A DNA stretch of 64,000 nt from Bacteroides graminisolvens DSM 19988 = JCM 15093 (GCF_000428125.1 NZ_ATZI01000013.1:27605-91604), one strand, 5' to 3'; positions 38,645-49,397 are shown, counted from the first letter of the stretch. Notes: generated by a model from the sequence alone, not told the origin. Numbers and translations are program-made.

Positions 38645-39469
38645 ATGGCAGTACGTAAATTTAAGCCCACAACACCAGGGCAAAGACATAAGATTATTGG
38701 TACTTTTGATGATATAACTGCTCAAGTACCAGAAAAATCTCTTGTATATGGTAAGAAGTCTTCTGGAGGCCGTAATAATGTCGGTAAAATGACAATGCGT
38801 TACATTGGAGGCGGTCATAAGAAGGTTATTCGTGTTGTTGACTTCAAGAGAAATAAGGATGGTGTTCCTGCGGTAGTTAAGACAATTGAGTATGACCCAA
38901 ATCGTTCAGCTCGCATTGCGTTGTTGTACTATGCTGATGGTGAGAAACGTTATATCATTGCGCCTAATGGTTTGCAAGTAGGTGTTACATTATTGTCAGG
39001 TGCGGATGCTGCACCTGAAATAGGGAATACTTTACCTCTTCAAAATATTCCTGTTGGTACTGTGATTCATAATATAGAGTTACGCCCCGGTCAAGGAGCA
39101 GCTTTTGTTCGTTCTGCTGGTAATTTTGCCCAATTAACATCAAGAGAAGGCAAGTATTGCGTTATTAAATTGCCTTCTGGGGAAGTTAGGCAGATTTTGA
39201 GTACTTGTAAAGCGACTATAGGTAGTGTTGGTAATTCAGATCATGCACTTGAGAGTTCTGGTAAAGCAGGCCGATCAAGATGGATGGGACGCCGTCCTCG
39301 AAATCGTGGAGTTGTAATGAACCCTGTTGATCACCCAATGGGTGGTGGTGAAGGACGTGCTTCTGGAGGTCACCCAAGATCTCGTAAAGGTCTATATGCA
39401 AAAGGACTTAAAACGAGAGCTCCTAAAAAGCAATCTTCTAAGTATATTATTGAGAGAAGGAAAAAGTAA
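38645..39469 (+). CDS. rplB: 50S ribosomal protein uL2
   Basis: This 274-residue protein supports the peptidyl-transferase centre. [23 protein letters not shown], with its conserved His, is diagnostic, and [18 protein letters not shown] lies near the N-terminus. It follows rplW by one base. Confidence 0.98.
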   Translation: MAVRKFKPTTPGQRHKIIGTFDDITAQVPEKSLVYGKKSSGGRNNVGKMTMRYIGGGHKKVIRVVDFKRNKDGVPAVVKTIEYDPNRSARIALLYYADGEKRYIIAPNGLQVGVTLLSGADAAPEIGNTLPLQNIPVGTVIHNIELRPGQGAAFVRSAGNFAQLTSREGKYCVIKLPSGEVRQILSTCKATIGSVGNSDHALESSGKAGRSRWMGRRPRNRGVVMNPVDHPMGGGEGRASGGHPRSRKGLYAKGLKTRAPKKQSSKYIIERRKK

Positions 39470-39488
39470 TCTGATTAATTAGTAAGTT

Positions 39489-39758
39489 ATGAGTCGTTCA
39501 TTAAAAAAAGGTCCCTATATTAATGTTAAGCTTGAAGGAAAAGTTCTTGCAATGAATGAATCTGGGAAAAAGGCTGTTGTTAAAACATGGGCTAGGGCTT
39601 CAATGATATCGCCAGACTTTGTTGGCCACACTGTTGCAGTACATAATGGGAATAAATTTATACCTGTATATGTTACCGAGAATATGGTAGGTCATAAACT
39701 TGGAGAATTTGCCCCAACACGTACCTTCAGAGGACATGCAGGTAATAAGAAAAAGTAA
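39489..39758 (+). CDS. rpsS: 30S ribosomal protein uS19
   Basis: This 89-residue head protein has the signature [20 protein letters not shown] followed by [18 protein letters not shown]. Confidence 0.97.
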   Translation: MSRSLKKGPYINVKLEGKVLAMNESGKKAVVKTWARASMISPDFVGHTVAVHNGNKFIPVYVTENMVGHKLGEFAPTRTFRGHAGNKKK

Positions 39759-39784
39759 TGATTATAAGGAAAAATTAAGTTATA

Positions 39785-40189
39785 ATGGGAACAAGAAAAA
39801 AAATATCGGCAGATAAAAGAAAAGAAGCCCTTAAAGCTACATATTTTGCAAAGCTGCAAAATGTTCCTACTTCTCCTCGGAAAATGCGTCTTGTTGTTGA
39901 CATGATTCGTGGAATGGAAGTAAATAAAGCACTTGGTGTGTTACGATTTTCATCTAAGGAAGCATCTTCGAGAGTAGAGAAACTATTACGCTCAGCGATT
40001 GCCAATTGGGAACAGAAAAACGAACGTAAAGCTGAAGGTGGAGAACTGTTTGTTACAAAAGTTTTTGTTGATTGTGGTTCAACATTAAAGAGAATGAGAC
40101 CAGCTCCTCAAGGGAGAGGTTACAGAATTCGCAAACGTTCAAATCACGTAACTTTGTTCGTTGATGCTAAGAGTAATAATGAAGATTAA
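39785..40189 (+). CDS. rplV: 50S ribosomal protein uL22
   Basis: This 134-residue protein lines the exit tunnel. It has the helix [18 protein letters not shown] and the tunnel loop [21 protein letters not shown] before [15 protein letters not shown]. Confidence 0.95.
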   Translation: MGTRKKISADKRKEALKATYFAKLQNVPTSPRKMRLVVDMIRGMEVNKALGVLRFSSKEASSRVEKLLRSAIANWEQKNERKAEGGELFVTKVFVDCGSTLKRMRPAPQGRGYRIRKRSNHVTLFVDAKSNNED

Positions 40190-40200
40190 ATAAATGCTAC

Positions 40201-40926
40201 ATGGGACAAAAAGTTAATCCAATTAGTAATCGTTTGGGAATCATTAGAGGTTGGGATTCTAACTGGTATGGTGGAAATGATTATGGTGATTCTTTGCTTG
40301 AAGATAGCAAGATTCGTAAATATTTAAATGCTAGGTTAGCAAAAGCGAGCATATCTCGTATTATAATTGAAAGGACGCTAAAATTGGTTACTATTACAGT
40401 ATGCACAGCTCGTCCTGGTATTATTATTGGTAAGGGAGGACAAGAGGTTGATAAACTTAAGGAAGAGCTTAAGAAAATAACCGACAAAGATGTTCAAATC
40501 AATATTTTTGAGGTTAAAAGGCCTGAGTTAGATGCTGTTATTGTTGCGAATAATATCGCAAGACAGGTTGAAGGTAAAATAGCCTATAGACGTGCTATTA
40601 AGATGGCAATAGCAAATACGATGCGAATGGGAGCTGAAGGAATAAAAGTGCAAATTTCAGGACGTCTTAATGGTGCTGAAATGGCTCGTTCCGAGATGTA
40701 TAAAGAAGGAAGGACTCCGTTACACACTTTTAGAGCTGATATAGATTATTGTCATGCTGAGGCTTTGACAAAAGTTGGGCTGCTTGGAATTAAGGTCTGG
40801 ATTTGTAGAGGAGAAGTATTTGGAAAAAGAGATTTGGCTCCAAATTTTACTCAAACTAAAGAAAGTGCACGTTCTACAAATAACAGTGGCGGAAAAAACT
40901 TCAAAAGAAAGAAAAATAATCGCTAA
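40201..40926 (+). CDS. rpsC: 30S ribosomal protein uS3
   Basis: This 241-residue protein has a KH domain ([20 protein letters not shown]) and the mRNA-entry domain ([19 protein letters not shown]). The C-terminus is a lysine- and asparagine-rich tail. Confidence 0.97.
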   Translation: MGQKVNPISNRLGIIRGWDSNWYGGNDYGDSLLEDSKIRKYLNARLAKASISRIIIERTLKLVTITVCTARPGIIIGKGGQEVDKLKEELKKITDKDVQINIFEVKRPELDAVIVANNIARQVEGKIAYRRAIKMAIANTMRMGAEGIKVQISGRLNGAEMARSEMYKEGRTPLHTFRADIDYCHAEALTKVGLLGIKVWICRGEVFGKRDLAPNFTQTKESARSTNNSGGKNFKRKKNNR

Positions 40927-40948
40927 ACGAATTTGAATTTTAGGAATT

Positions 40949-41383
40949 ATGTTACAACCGAAAAAGACAAAATTCAGAAGACAACAAAAGGGACGCATGA
41001 AGGGCAATGCCCAGCGCGGCAATCAGCTTGCTTTTGGATCTTTTGGAATTAAAGCACTCCAGAATAAATGGATTACTGGTAGGCAAATAGAAGCTGCGCG
41101 TATTGCTGTGACTAGATATATGCAACGTCAAGGACAAATCTGGATAAGAATTTTCCCTGATAAGCCTATTACTAAGAAACCTGCAGAAGTACGTATGGGT
41201 AAAGGAAAAGGTTCTCCAGAAGGTTTTGTTGCGCCTATTACTCCTGGTAGAATTATAATTGAAGTTGAAGGAGTTTCATATGAGATTGCAAAAGAAGCTT
41301 TAAGGTTAGCTGCTCAGAAACTTCCTGTTACTACAAAATTTATTGTTAGGCGTGATTATGATGTTCAAAATCAAAATGCGTAA
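40949..41383 (+). CDS. rplP: 50S ribosomal protein uL16
   Basis: This 144-residue protein helps place A-site t[17 protein letters not shown] and [15 protein letters not shown] are diagnostic. Confidence 0.97.
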   Translation: MLQPKKTKFRRQQKGRMKGNAQRGNQLAFGSFGIKALQNKWITGRQIEAARIAVTRYMQRQGQIWIRIFPDKPITKKPAEVRMGKGKGSPEGFVAPITPGRIIIEVEGVSYEIAKEALRLAAQKLPVTTKFIVRRDYDVQNQNA

Positions 41384-41388
41384 GACAT

Positions 41389-41583
41389 ATGAAGAATTCT
41401 GAAATAAAAGAGTTGTCTACAGTTGACCTAGTAGAAAGAATCGAAGCTGAGAAAATTAGTTATAGCCAATTGGTTTTGAATCATTCAATCTCTCCTTTAG
41501 ATAATCCAGCAAAAATTAAAGTTTTGCGTAGAACGATTGCTAGGATGAAAACTGAGCTTCGTGACAGAAAATTAAATAAATAA
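41389..41583 (+). CDS. rpmC: 50S ribosomal protein uL29
   Basis: This 64-residue, two-helix protein (SEIKELSTVDLVERIEAEK...KVLRRTIARMKTELRDR) lies near the tunnel exit. It sits in the usual place between rplP and rpsQ. Confidence 0.95.
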   Translation: MKNSEIKELSTVDLVERIEAEKISYSQLVLNHSISPLDNPAKIKVLRRTIARMKTELRDRKLNK

Positions 41584-41596
41584 ATGATTGCCTTAA

Positions 41597-41854
41597 ATGG
41601 AAGCAAGAAATTTAAGAAAAGAAAGAACTGGGATTGTGCTAGGTAACAAGATGGATAAGACCATTACTGTGGCCGCTAAGTTTAAAGAGAAACATCCCAT
41701 ATATGGTAAGTTTGTTAGTAAGACAAAAAAATACCATGCACATGATGAAAAGAATGAATGCAATGTTGGTGATACAGTTTGCATTATGGAGACTCGTCCC
41801 TTAAGTAAAACTAAGAGATGGAGATTAGTAGAAATAATCGAAAGAGCTAAGTAG
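41597..41854 (+). CDS. rpsQ: 30S ribosomal protein uS17
   Basis: This 85-residue OB-fold protein has [16 protein letters not shown] and the C-terminal [19 protein letters not shown]. Confidence 0.96.
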   Translation: MEARNLRKERTGIVLGNKMDKTITVAAKFKEKHPIYGKFVSKTKKYHAHDEKNECNVGDTVCIMETRPLSKTKRWRLVEIIERAK

Positions 41855-41856
41855 TT

Positions 41857-42222
41857 ATGATACAGGCAGAATCTAGATTAGTAGTGTGTGATAATAGTGG
41901 AGCTAGGGAGGCTTTGTGTATCCGCGTTCTTGGCGGTACAGGTCGTCGTTATGCTTCGGTTGGGGATATTATTGTTGTTTCAGTAAAAAATGTTATCCCC
42001 TCTAGTGATGTAAAAAAAGGTGCAGTTTCTAAGGCTTTAATTGTTAGGACAAAGAAAGAAATTCGTCGTGCTGATGGTTCTTATATACGCTTTGATGACA
42101 ATGCATGTGTGCTGTTGAATAATGCTGGGGAGATACGTGGAAGCCGTATTTTTGGTCCAGTTGCTAGAGAACTACGTTCTACAAATATGAAAGTTGTTTC
42201 GCTTGCACCTGAAGTTTTATAA
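41857..42222 (+). CDS. rplN: 50S ribosomal protein uL14
   Basis: This 121-residue protein has the hallmark [18 protein letters not shown] and the C-terminal [19 protein letters not shown]. It forms an inter-subunit bridge. Confidence 0.97.
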   Translation: MIQAESRLVVCDNSGAREALCIRVLGGTGRRYASVGDIIVVSVKNVIPSSDVKKGAVSKALIVRTKKEIRRADGSYIRFDDNACVLLNNAGEIRGSRIFGPVARELRSTNMKVVSLAPEVL

Positions 42223-42241
42223 TTTAGAAAAGACTTTAGTC

Positions 42242-42559
42242 ATGAATAAGTTACATATAAAAAAAGGTGATACTGTTTATGTCAATTCAGGTGATGATAA
42301 AGGCAAAACAGGTAAGGTTTTAAAAGTTTTAGTTAAAGAGGGGCGAGCAATCGTTGATGGCATTAACTTAGTTTCCAAAAGTGCTAAGCCTAGTGCAAAG
42401 TATCCTCAAGGTGGTATAATTAAGCAAGAGGCGTCTGTACACATCTCTAACTTAAATGTTGTTGATGCTAAGACAAACAAGCCTACTCGTATTGGTAGAA
42501 GAAAGAGTTCTGAAGGGACTTTAGTACGTTATTCTAAAAAAAGTGGAGAGGAGATTTAA
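42242..42559 (+). CDS. rplX: 50S ribosomal protein uL24
   Basis: This 105-residue protein has an N-terminal KOW motif ([19 protein letters not shown]). ATG 42242 is chosen because the family begins [10 protein letters not shown]; an in-frame upstream ATG lies inside rplN. Confidence 0.96.
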   Translation: MNKLHIKKGDTVYVNSGDDKGKTGKVLKVLVKEGRAIVDGINLVSKSAKPSAKYPQGGIIKQEASVHISNLNVVDAKTNKPTRIGRRKSSEGTLVRYSKKSGEEI

Positions 42560-42561
42560 TA

Positions 42562-43119
42562 ATGAGTAATACTGCTAGTTTAAAAAAAGAATATGTTGAG
42601 CGTATAGCTCCTGAATTGAAGTCTCAATTTCAATATTCTTCTACCATGCAAATACCTATGTTAAAAAAGATTGTCATTAATCAAGGATTAGGTATGGCTG
42701 TGGCTGATAAAAAAATTATTGAGGTTGCAATTAATGAAATGACTACTATTACAGGTCAAAAGGCTGTTGCAACAATTTCTCGTAAAGATATTGCCAATTT
42801 CAAATTGAGAAAGAAAATGCCAATTGGTGTTATGGTTACTTTACGCAGAGAGAGGATGTACGAATTTCTTGAGCGCTTAGTGAAAGTTGCTTTACCTCGT
42901 ATTAGAGACTTTAAAGGGATTGAAAGTAAATTTGATGGTAAGGGAAACTATACTTTAGGCATTCAAGAACAAATTATTTTTCCTGAAATAAATATTGATA
43001 GTATAACAAGAATTTTAGGGATGAATATAACTTTTGTAACAACGGCTAAGACTGATGAAGAAGGTTATGCACTCCTGAAGGAATTTGGATTACCTTTTAA
43101 AAACGCTAAAAAGGATTGA
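42562..43119 (+). CDS. rplE: 50S ribosomal protein uL5
   Basis: This 185-residue protein binds 5S rRNA and P-site t[30 protein letters not shown] and [11 protein letters not shown] are family markers. It starts 2 bases after rplX. Confidence 0.97.
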   Translation: MSNTASLKKEYVERIAPELKSQFQYSSTMQIPMLKKIVINQGLGMAVADKKIIEVAINEMTTITGQKAVATISRKDIANFKLRKKMPIGVMVTLRRERMYEFLERLVKVALPRIRDFKGIESKFDGKGNYTLGIQEQIIFPEINIDSITRILGMNITFVTTAKTDEEGYALLKEFGLPFKNAKKD

Positions 43120-43123
43120 TATT

Positions 43124-43393
43124 ATGGCAAAAGAATCAATGAAAGCTCGTGAGGTAAAACGTGCTAAGTTAGTGGAAAAGTATGCAGAAAAACGTGCATT
43201 ATTGAAGAAAGAAGGTAATTTTGAAGCTTTACAAGCTTTGCCTAAAAATTCTTCACCTGTTCGTTTGCATAATCGTTGCAAACTTACAGGGCGTCCCAAA
43301 GGTTATATACGTCAGTTTGGTATATCAAGAATCCAGTTTAGAGAAATGGCTTCTAATGGGCTTATCCCTGGCGTAAAGAAAGCAAGCTGGTAA
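43124..43393 (+). CDS. rpsN: 30S ribosomal protein uS14, zinc-independent form
   Basis: This is the long, 89-residue form, which lacks the CxxC...CxxC zinc ribbon; only one Cys is present. [20 protein letters not shown] is diagnostic. ATG 43124 is chosen over an in-frame ATG inside rplE. Confidence 0.95.
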   Translation: MAKESMKAREVKRAKLVEKYAEKRALLKKEGNFEALQALPKNSSPVRLHNRCKLTGRPKGYIRQFGISRIQFREMASNGLIPGVKKASW

Positions 43394-43445
43394 TTATTGT
43401 TAAATTTTAAATATTGTCAGGATAGACCTGATTAATTTATTTCAT

Positions 43446-43841
43446 ATGACAGATCCGATAGCTGATTATTTGACGAGGCTAAGAAATGCGATTAGTGCAA
43501 ATCATAGAACAGTAGAAGTTCCAGCCTCTAATTTGAAAAAAGAGATTACTAAAATACTCTTTGAAAAAGGTTACATTCTTAATTATAAGTTTGTAAGTGA
43601 TGGACCTCAAGGTACAATTAAGATTGCCTTGAAGTATGATTCTGTTAATAAAGTTAACGCAATCAAGAAACTTATTAGGGTATCTTCCCCTGGTATGAGG
43701 AAGTACACAGGTTATAAAGATATGCCTAGAGTAATTAATGGTTTAGGTATTGCTATAATATCTACTTCTAGGGGAGTGATGACAAACAAAGAAGCTTCTG
43801 ACCTGAAAGTTGGTGGTGAGGTATTGTGTTATGTATATTAA
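43446..43841 (+). CDS. rpsH: 30S ribosomal protein uS8
   Basis: This 131-residue protein binds the central domain of 16S rRNA. DPIADYLTRLRNAI and the C-terminal ISTSRGVMTNKEA are diagnostic. Confidence 0.97.
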   Translation: MTDPIADYLTRLRNAISANHRTVEVPASNLKKEITKILFEKGYILNYKFVSDGPQGTIKIALKYDSVNKVNAIKKLIRVSSPGMRKYTGYKDMPRVINGLGIAIISTSRGVMTNKEASDLKVGGEVLCYVY

Positions 43842-43858
43842 TAAGGGAGGATTAAGCA

Positions 43859-44413
43859 ATGTCTAGAATTGGAAAATTACCTATTACTGTGCCAGCAGGT
43901 GTTACATTAGAGTTTAAAGATAATGTTATTACTGTTAAGGGTCCTAAAGGAGAGTTACGTCAGTATGTAAATCCAGTTATATCTGTTAACTTAGATAATA
44001 ATGAGATTACTCTTACTCGTTCGACTGATGACAAACAAGAACGTGCATATCATGGATTGTATCGTTCCTTGATAAACAATATGATTATTGGAGTTTCTGT
44101 TGGCTACAAAAAGGAACTTGAACTTGTGGGTGTCGGTTATAGAGCTTCAAATAATGGTAATATAATTGATTTATCTTTAGGTTATACGCATAATATATTT
44201 ATTCAGTTGCCACCTGAGATAAAAGTTGAAACTAAATCTGAAAGGAATAAAAATCCGCTTATTATTTTGGAATCTTGCGATAAACAACTTTTAGGGCAGG
44301 TTTGTTCTAAAATTCGTTCTTTCCGTAAGCCTGAGCCTTACAAAGGTAAAGGTATTAAATTTGTGGGAGAAATTATTCGTAGAAAATCAGGAAAATCAGC
44401 TGGTGCTAAATAA
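43859..44413 (+). CDS. rplF: 50S ribosomal protein uL6
   Basis: This 184-residue protein has two repeated domains; EPYKGKGIKFVGEIIRRKSGK is the C-terminal marker. GGGAGG lies about 8 bases before the start, another Shine-Dalgarno-like site. Confidence 0.97.
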   Translation: MSRIGKLPITVPAGVTLEFKDNVITVKGPKGELRQYVNPVISVNLDNNEITLTRSTDDKQERAYHGLYRSLINNMIIGVSVGYKKELELVGVGYRASNNGNIIDLSLGYTHNIFIQLPPEIKVETKSERNKNPLIILESCDKQLLGQVCSKIRSFRKPEPYKGKGIKFVGEIIRRKSGKSAGAK

Positions 44414-44435
44414 GTTTTAAATAATAGATAATATT

Positions 44436-44780
44436 ATGACAACAAAAGTAGAAAGACGTACCAAAATCAAATATAGAGTCCGTAGTAAAATATCTGGAAC
44501 ATCGGATTGCCCTCGTATGAGTGTGTTTAGAAGTAATAAACAAATCTATGTACAGATAATTGATGATCTATCGGGAAAGACTTTAGCTTCTGCTTCTTCT
44601 TTATCTTTTGATGAAAAAGTAACTAAGAAAGAACAGGCTGCGAAAGTTGGTGAGGTTATTGCTAAAAGAGCTCAAGAAGCAGGAATTATGACTGTTGTTT
44701 TTGATCGCAATGGTTATTTGTATCACGGACGCATTAAAGAGGTTGCTGATGCAGCACGTAATGGTGGACTTAATTTTTAA
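44436..44780 (+). CDS. rplR: 50S ribosomal protein uL18
   Basis: This 114-residue 5S-rRNA-binding protein has [20 protein letters not shown] and the C-terminal [17 protein letters not shown]. Confidence 0.97.
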   Translation: MTTKVERRTKIKYRVRSKISGTSDCPRMSVFRSNKQIYVQIIDDLSGKTLASASSLSFDEKVTKKEQAAKVGEVIAKRAQEAGIMTVVFDRNGYLYHGRIKEVADAARNGGLNF

Positions 44781-44785
44781 TGATT

Positions 44786-45301
44786 ATGGCAGGAATTAAT
44801 AAAGTTAAAGTTACTAACGATTTAGAACTAAAAGATAGATTAGTTGCCATTAATCGTGTAACAAAGGTGACTAAAGGTGGTAGAACTTTTAGTTTTTCAG
44901 CGATAGTAGTTGTTGGTAATGAAGAAGGTGTAATTGGCTGGGGACTTGGTAAAGCAGGTGAAGTTACTGCAGCAATTGCTAAAGGCGTAGAAGCTGCAAA
45001 AAAGAATCTTACTAAGGTGCCTCTTTTAAAAGGAACAGTTCCTCACGAGCAAGTTGCAAAATTTGGTGGTGCCGAAGTTTTTATTAAACCTGCGTCACAT
45101 GGTACCGGAGTAGTTGCTGGTGGTGCTATGCGTGCTGTTTTAGAAAGTGTTGGAATTACCGACGTTTTAGCAAAATCTAAGGGATCTTCGAATCCTCATA
45201 ATTTGGTTAAGGCTACAATCTTAGCGTTATCGGAGATGAGAGATGCGCGTATGGTTGCACAGAACAGAGGTATTAGTGTTGAAAAAGTTTTCAGAGGTTA
45301 G
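44786..45301 (+). CDS. rpsE: 30S ribosomal protein uS5
   Basis: This 171-residue protein affects decoding accuracy. [17 protein letters not shown] and [13 protein letters not shown] are diagnostic. ATG 44786 (MAGINKVKV) is preferred, but ATG 44780, which overlaps the rplR stop, would add two residues and could be used through coupling. Confidence 0.96.
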   Translation: MAGINKVKVTNDLELKDRLVAINRVTKVTKGGRTFSFSAIVVVGNEEGVIGWGLGKAGEVTAAIAKGVEAAKKNLTKVPLLKGTVPHEQVAKFGGAEVFIKPASHGTGVVAGGAMRAVLESVGITDVLAKSKGSSNPHNLVKATILALSEMRDARMVAQNRGISVEKVFRG

Positions 45302-45312
45302 GAGGATATAAT

Positions 45313-45489
45313 ATGTCAACTATAAAGATTAAACAAATAAAAAGTAGAATTGGTGCTCCAATTGACCAAAAGCGTACCTTAGATGCTCTTGGTCTCCGAA
45401 AACTAAATAGAGTGGTAGAACATGAGTCTACACCTTCTATCTTAGGAATGGTGAGTAAGGTAAAGCACTTGGTTGCTATTGTTAAATAA
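45313..45489 (+). CDS. rpmD: 50S ribosomal protein uL30
   Basis: This is a 58-residue gene: MSTIKIKQIKSRIGAPIDQK, continuing to LGLRKLNRVVEHESTPSILGMVSKVKHLVAIVK. The pattern of an N-terminal strand, the RTLDALGLRKLN helix and the C-terminal GMVSKVKHLV is uL30. GGAGG at 45301-45305 gives a Shine-Dalgarno. It lies between rpsE and rplO as usual. Confidence 0.96.
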   Translation: MSTIKIKQIKSRIGAPIDQKRTLDALGLRKLNRVVEHESTPSILGMVSKVKHLVAIVK

Positions 45490-45516
45490 ACATTGTGAAA
45501 TTTAAAATTTTACCAT

Positions 45517-45963
45517 ATGGATTTAAGTAATTTAAAACCAGCTTTTGGCTCAACCAAAACAAGGAAAAGAGTAGGACGTGGTTCTGGTTCTGGTTTAGGT
45601 GGTACTTCGACTAGAGGACATAAAGGTGCTAAGTCAAGATCTGGATATTCAAAAAAAATAGGTTTTGAAGGAGGTCAGATGCCTCTTCAACGTAGAGTGC
45701 CTAAATTTGGATTTAAAAATATTAGCCGAGTAGAGTACAAAGCTATTAATATTGATGTCGTACAAAAACTTGCTGAAAAGAAAAATTTAACGGTTGTCGG
45801 TTTTTCTGATTTAGTTGATGCGGGATTTGTTTCGGCTAATCAATTAGTTAAGATTTTGGGTAACGGTACCATCTCTATTAAATTGGAGGTACAAGCTCAT
45901 GCTTTTTCCAAATCTGCAATTAGTGCCATTGAAGCGTTGGACGGAAATGTTGTAAAACTCTAG
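45517..45963 (+). CDS. rplO: 50S ribosomal protein uL15
   Basis: This 148-residue protein has the glycine-rich N-terminus GRGSGSGLGGTSTRGHKGAKSR and GFEGGQMPLQRRVPKFGF. Confidence 0.97.
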   Translation: MDLSNLKPAFGSTKTRKRVGRGSGSGLGGTSTRGHKGAKSRSGYSKKIGFEGGQMPLQRRVPKFGFKNISRVEYKAINIDVVQKLAEKKNLTVVGFSDLVDAGFVSANQLVKILGNGTISIKLEVQAHAFSKSAISAIEALDGNVVKL

Positions 45964-45967
45964 ATCA

Positions 45968-47317
45968 ATGAGAAAAGCTATTGAAACATTAAAGAATATA
46001 TGGAAAATTGAGGATCTTAGACAAAGGATCCTCATAACCATATTGTTTGTTGCGATATATCGCTTTGGATCATATGTTGTTTTACCAGGAATTAATCCTG
46101 GTATGTTAACTCAACTGCATCAGCAAACTAGTGAGGGTCTTCTTGCGCTGTTAAATATGTTTTCTGGCGGTGCGTTTTCAAATGCATCAATTTTTGCTTT
46201 GGGAATTATGCCATATATTTCAGCATCGATTGTAATTCAATTATTGGGTATTGCTGTCCCCTATTTTCAGAAAATGCAGCGTGAAGGTGAGAGTGGTAGA
46301 AGGAAAATGAATCAATATACTCGTTATTTGACGATTCTAATACTTTTAGTACAAGCACCTTCCTATTTACTTAATTTGAAAATGCAAGCAGGTCCTTCTT
46401 TAAATGCTTCATTAGATTGGACCTTGTTCATGTTTACCTCTACGATTATATTGGCTGCAGGAAGCATGTTTATACTTTGGTTAGGTGAGAGAATTACTGA
46501 TAAAGGTATTGGCAATGGTATTTCTTTTATTATATTAGTGGGAATTATCGCAAGGCTGCCGCAATCTTTATTTCAGGAGTTAATTTCTCGTATGAGTGAT
46601 AAGACTGGTGGCTTGATTATGTTTTTAATAGAAATTGTTTTCCTACTGTTGGTTATTGCTGCTGCTATTTTATTGGTTCAAGGAACAAGAAAAATTCCTG
46701 TTCAGTATGCTAAGAAAATTGTTGGTAATAAGCAATATGGAGGTGCACGTCAATATATTCCATTAAAAGTTAATGCTGCCGGTGTTATGCCAATCATATT
46801 TGCTCAGGCAATTATGTTCATACCTATAACTTTCATCGGTTTTTCAAATGCTAACACTTCTAATAGTATTATTCAGGCTTTTACAGATCATACGAGTCTT
46901 TGGTATAATTTAGTTTTTGCTGTGATGATTATTTTGTTTACTTATTTTTATACAGCAATAACTATTAATCCGACTCAAATGGCTGAAGATATGAAAAGGA
47001 ATAATGGTTTCATTCCAGGTATTAAACCGGGTAAGAGTACTGCGGAGTATATAGATGATATTATGTCACGCATTACCTTTCCAGGCTCTTTCTTTCTGGC
47101 AATTGTGGCTATCATGCCAGCTTTTGCTGGCTTATTGGGGGTTAAAGCTGAATTTGCTCAATTTTTTGGTGGTACATCGCTTTTAATCTTAGTTGGTGTC
47201 GTTTTAGATACTTTACAGCAGATTGAAAGCCATTTGTTAATGAGGCATTATGATGGATTGTTGAAGTCTGGTCGTATTAAAGGTCGGAGTGCTAGCTCAA
47301 CCGTTAATGCTTATTGA
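45968..47317 (+). CDS. secY: Preprotein translocase channel SecY
   Basis: This 449-residue, ten-helix membrane channel secretes and inserts proteins with SecE and SecA. IALGIMPYISASIVIQLL, KMQREGESGRRKMNQYTRYLT and GKSTAEYIDDIMSRITFPGS are SecY landmarks. It starts 4 bases after rplO, in its usual place. Confidence 0.97.
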   Translation: MRKAIETLKNIWKIEDLRQRILITILFVAIYRFGSYVVLPGINPGMLTQLHQQTSEGLLALLNMFSGGAFSNASIFALGIMPYISASIVIQLLGIAVPYFQKMQREGESGRRKMNQYTRYLTILILLVQAPSYLLNLKMQAGPSLNASLDWTLFMFTSTIILAAGSMFILWLGERITDKGIGNGISFIILVGIIARLPQSLFQELISRMSDKTGGLIMFLIEIVFLLLVIAAAILLVQGTRKIPVQYAKKIVGNKQYGGARQYIPLKVNAAGVMPIIFAQAIMFIPITFIGFSNANTSNSIIQAFTDHTSLWYNLVFAVMIILFTYFYTAITINPTQMAEDMKRNNGFIPGIKPGKSTAEYIDDIMSRITFPGSFFLAIVAIMPAFAGLLGVKAEFAQFFGGTSLLILVGVVLDTLQQIESHLLMRHYDGLLKSGRIKGRSASSTVNAY

Positions 47318-47325
47318 TTGTTAAA

Positions 47326-48117
47326 ATGATTTTTCTTAAAACTGAAGAAGAAATTGAGTTTCTTAGGGAGAGTAATCTATTGGTTAGTAAAACTTTAGGT
47401 TATGTTGCTTCACTTATTAAACCTGGTGTAACTACTTTAGAGTTAGATAAATCAGCAGAAACGTATATAAGAGATCACGGAGGAGTACCAACTTTTAAAG
47501 GTTATCCAAATAATTTTGGTACTCCTTTTCCAGCAACACTTTGTACATCTATTAATGACCAAATAGTTCACGGTATTCCAAGTGGTGCTGTAACTTTAAA
47601 AGAAGGTGATATTATTTCTGTTGATTGTGGAGTTCGCCTCAATGGTTTCTGTGGCGATTCTGCATATACGTTTGGTGTGGGTGAAATTAACAGCAATGTG
47701 AAACATTTGCTGAAAGTTACAAAACAAGCGTTGCTAGAAGGTATAGATAATGCTGTCGTAGGTAAACGCATTGGTGATATTGGTTTCGCAATACAGAATT
47801 TGTGTGAAAATAGTGGGTACGGAGTTGTTCGTGAGTTTGTAGGTCATGGTATTGGTCGAAATATGCACGAAGATCCTCAGGTTCCAAATTATGGGAGAAA
47901 AGGTTATGGACCTTTACTAAAAACAGGAATGTGCATCGCAATTGAACCCATGATAACTTTAGGCAGTAGACTTATTATTATGGAGCGTGATGGTTGGACT
48001 GTGAGAACCAAAGATTGTTCCTATTCTGCACATTTTGAACATACTGTAGCTATAACGAACAAAGAAGCTGATGTTTTATCTACTTTTGATTACATTGATG
48101 AGGTTTTAAGAATTTGA
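47326..48117 (+). CDS. map: Methionine aminopeptidase, type I
   Basis: This 263-residue enzyme removes the initiator Met. All five metal ligands are visible: [15 protein letters not shown] (two Asp), [14 protein letters not shown] (His), CIAIEPMI (Glu) and HFEHTVAIT (Glu). HGIPSG holds the conserved active-site His. ATG 47326 starts the conserved region. There is no adk gene between secY and map. Confidence 0.96.
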   Translation: MIFLKTEEEIEFLRESNLLVSKTLGYVASLIKPGVTTLELDKSAETYIRDHGGVPTFKGYPNNFGTPFPATLCTSINDQIVHGIPSGAVTLKEGDIISVDCGVRLNGFCGDSAYTFGVGEINSNVKHLLKVTKQALLEGIDNAVVGKRIGDIGFAIQNLCENSGYGVVREFVGHGIGRNMHEDPQVPNYGRKGYGPLLKTGMCIAIEPMITLGSRLIIMERDGWTVRTKDCSYSAHFEHTVAITNKEADVLSTFDYIDEVLRI

Positions 48118-48131
48118 GTATTTTAATATTT

Positions 48132-48350
48132 ATGGCAAAGCAATCTGCAATAGAACAAGATGGAATAATAGTTGAGGCGTTGTCTAATGCAATGTTTCGA
48201 GTTGAGTTAGATAATGGACATGAGATTACGGCTCATATTTCAGGTAAGATGAGAATGCATTATATAAAGATTTTACCTGGAGATAAAGTTAGAGTTGAAA
48301 TGTCTCCCTATGATTTATCCAAAGGAAGAATAGTGTTTAGATATAAATAA
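48132..48350 (+). CDS. infA: Translation initiation factor IF-1
   Basis: This 72-residue S1-type OB-fold protein ([25 protein letters not shown]...[38 protein letters not shown]) binds the A site during initiation. ATG 48132 matches the family start. Confidence 0.97.
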   Translation: MAKQSAIEQDGIIVEALSNAMFRVELDNGHEITAHISGKMRMHYIKILPGDKVRVEMSPYDLSKGRIVFRYK

Positions 48351-48358
48351 ATTTAGAT

Positions 48359-48475
48359 ATGAAAGTAAGAGCATCATTAAAAAAACGCACGTCAGAATGT
48401 AAAATTGTTAGACGTAACGGTCGTTTGTATGTTATTAACAAGAAAAATCCTAAGTTTAAACAACGTCAAGGATAA
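48359..48475 (+). CDS. rpmJ: 50S ribosomal protein bL36, cysteine-poor form
   Basis: This 38-residue protein ([20 protein letters not shown]...[10 protein letters not shown]) matches bL36 throughout. Only one Cys remains of the usual zinc ligands, so it is the zinc-independent form. It lies between infA and rpsM as usual. Confidence 0.96.
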   Translation: MKVRASLKKRTSECKIVRRNGRLYVINKKNPKFKQRQG

Positions 48476-48508
48476 TTTCTTATTTTTGCAAGATAAATAT
48501 TTTATTTT

Positions 48509-48889
48509 ATGGCTATAAGAATAGTTGGTGTAGATTTACCTCAAAATAAGAGAGGAGAAATAGCGTTAACCTATGTATATGGTATAGGACGCAGTAGTTC
48601 AGCTAAAATTCTAGAGAAAGCTGGTGTAGATAAAAATCTTAAAGTCAAAGATTGGTCAGATGATCAAGCGGCATCAATTCGTGAGATTATTGGTGCAGAA
48701 TTTAAGGTTGAAGGTGATCTTCGTTCTGAAGTTCAATTAAATATTAAAAGATTAATGGACATTGGTTGCTATCGTGGTGTCCGTCATCGTATTGGCTTAC
48801 CTGTTCGTGGTCAAAGTACTAAGAATAATGCACGAACTCGTAAAGGGAGAAAGAAAACCGTTGCTAATAAGAAAAAAGCTACTAAATAA
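48509..48889 (+). CDS. rpsM: 30S ribosomal protein uS13
   Basis: This 126-residue head protein forms bridges to the 50S. It has [20 protein letters not shown] and the diagnostic [20 protein letters not shown]. Confidence 0.97.
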   Translation: MAIRIVGVDLPQNKRGEIALTYVYGIGRSSSAKILEKAGVDKNLKVKDWSDDQAASIREIIGAEFKVEGDLRSEVQLNIKRLMDIGCYRGVRHRIGLPVRGQSTKNNARTRKGRKKTVANKKKATK

Positions 48890-48900
48890 TAATTCTTGAT

Positions 48901-49290
48901 ATGGCAAAAAAAACTGTTGCAGCAAAAAAAAGGAATGTTAAAGTTGATGCTAATGGACAATTACATGTTCATTCCTCATTCAATAACATAATTGTTTCAC
49001 TTGCTAATAGTGAAGGGCAGATAATTTCGTGGTCTTCTGCTGGAAAAATGGGCTTTAGAGGCTCTAAAAAGAATACCCCTTACGCAGCTCAAATGGCTGC
49101 ACAAGATTGTGCAAAAATTGCTTTTGATCTTGGACTTAGAAAAGTTAAGGCTTATGTTAAAGGACCGGGTAATGGTAGAGAGTCAGCAATTCGTACTATT
49201 CATGGTGCTGGTATTGAGGTTACAGAGATTGTCGATGTAACTCCATTGCCACATAATGGATGTCGTCCTCCTAAAAGACGTAGAGTTTAA
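48901..49290 (+). CDS. rpsK: 30S ribosomal protein uS11
   Basis: This 129-residue platform protein has [34 protein letters not shown] and the C-terminal [12 protein letters not shown]. Confidence 0.97.
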   Translation: MAKKTVAAKKRNVKVDANGQLHVHSSFNNIIVSLANSEGQIISWSSAGKMGFRGSKKNTPYAAQMAAQDCAKIAFDLGLRKVKAYVKGPGNGRESAIRTIHGAGIEVTEIVDVTPLPHNGCRPPKRRRV

Positions 49291-49303
49291 TTAATAAAAT
49301 GAG

Positions 49304-49366
49304 ACTTAATTTTGTTTATGGATTGCACTCTTTCTTCTCTGTAATCGCGGCTGCAACAAATTAAGT
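49304..49366 (+). promoter_or_regulatory. Structured leader before rpsD
   Basis: ACTTAATTTTGTT (49304-49316) pairs with AACAAATTAAGT (49355-49366) except for one bulged T. Alternative inner arms TTGCA and TGCAA lie between them. It occupies most of the 107-base rpsK-rpsD gap. An exact TAATTTTG promoter box (49307-49314) overlaps its first arm. A promoter, an S4-responsive element or both are possible. Confidence 0.45.
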
Positions 49367-49397
49367 TGATGATTACTATAATTTAATAAAAATAATA

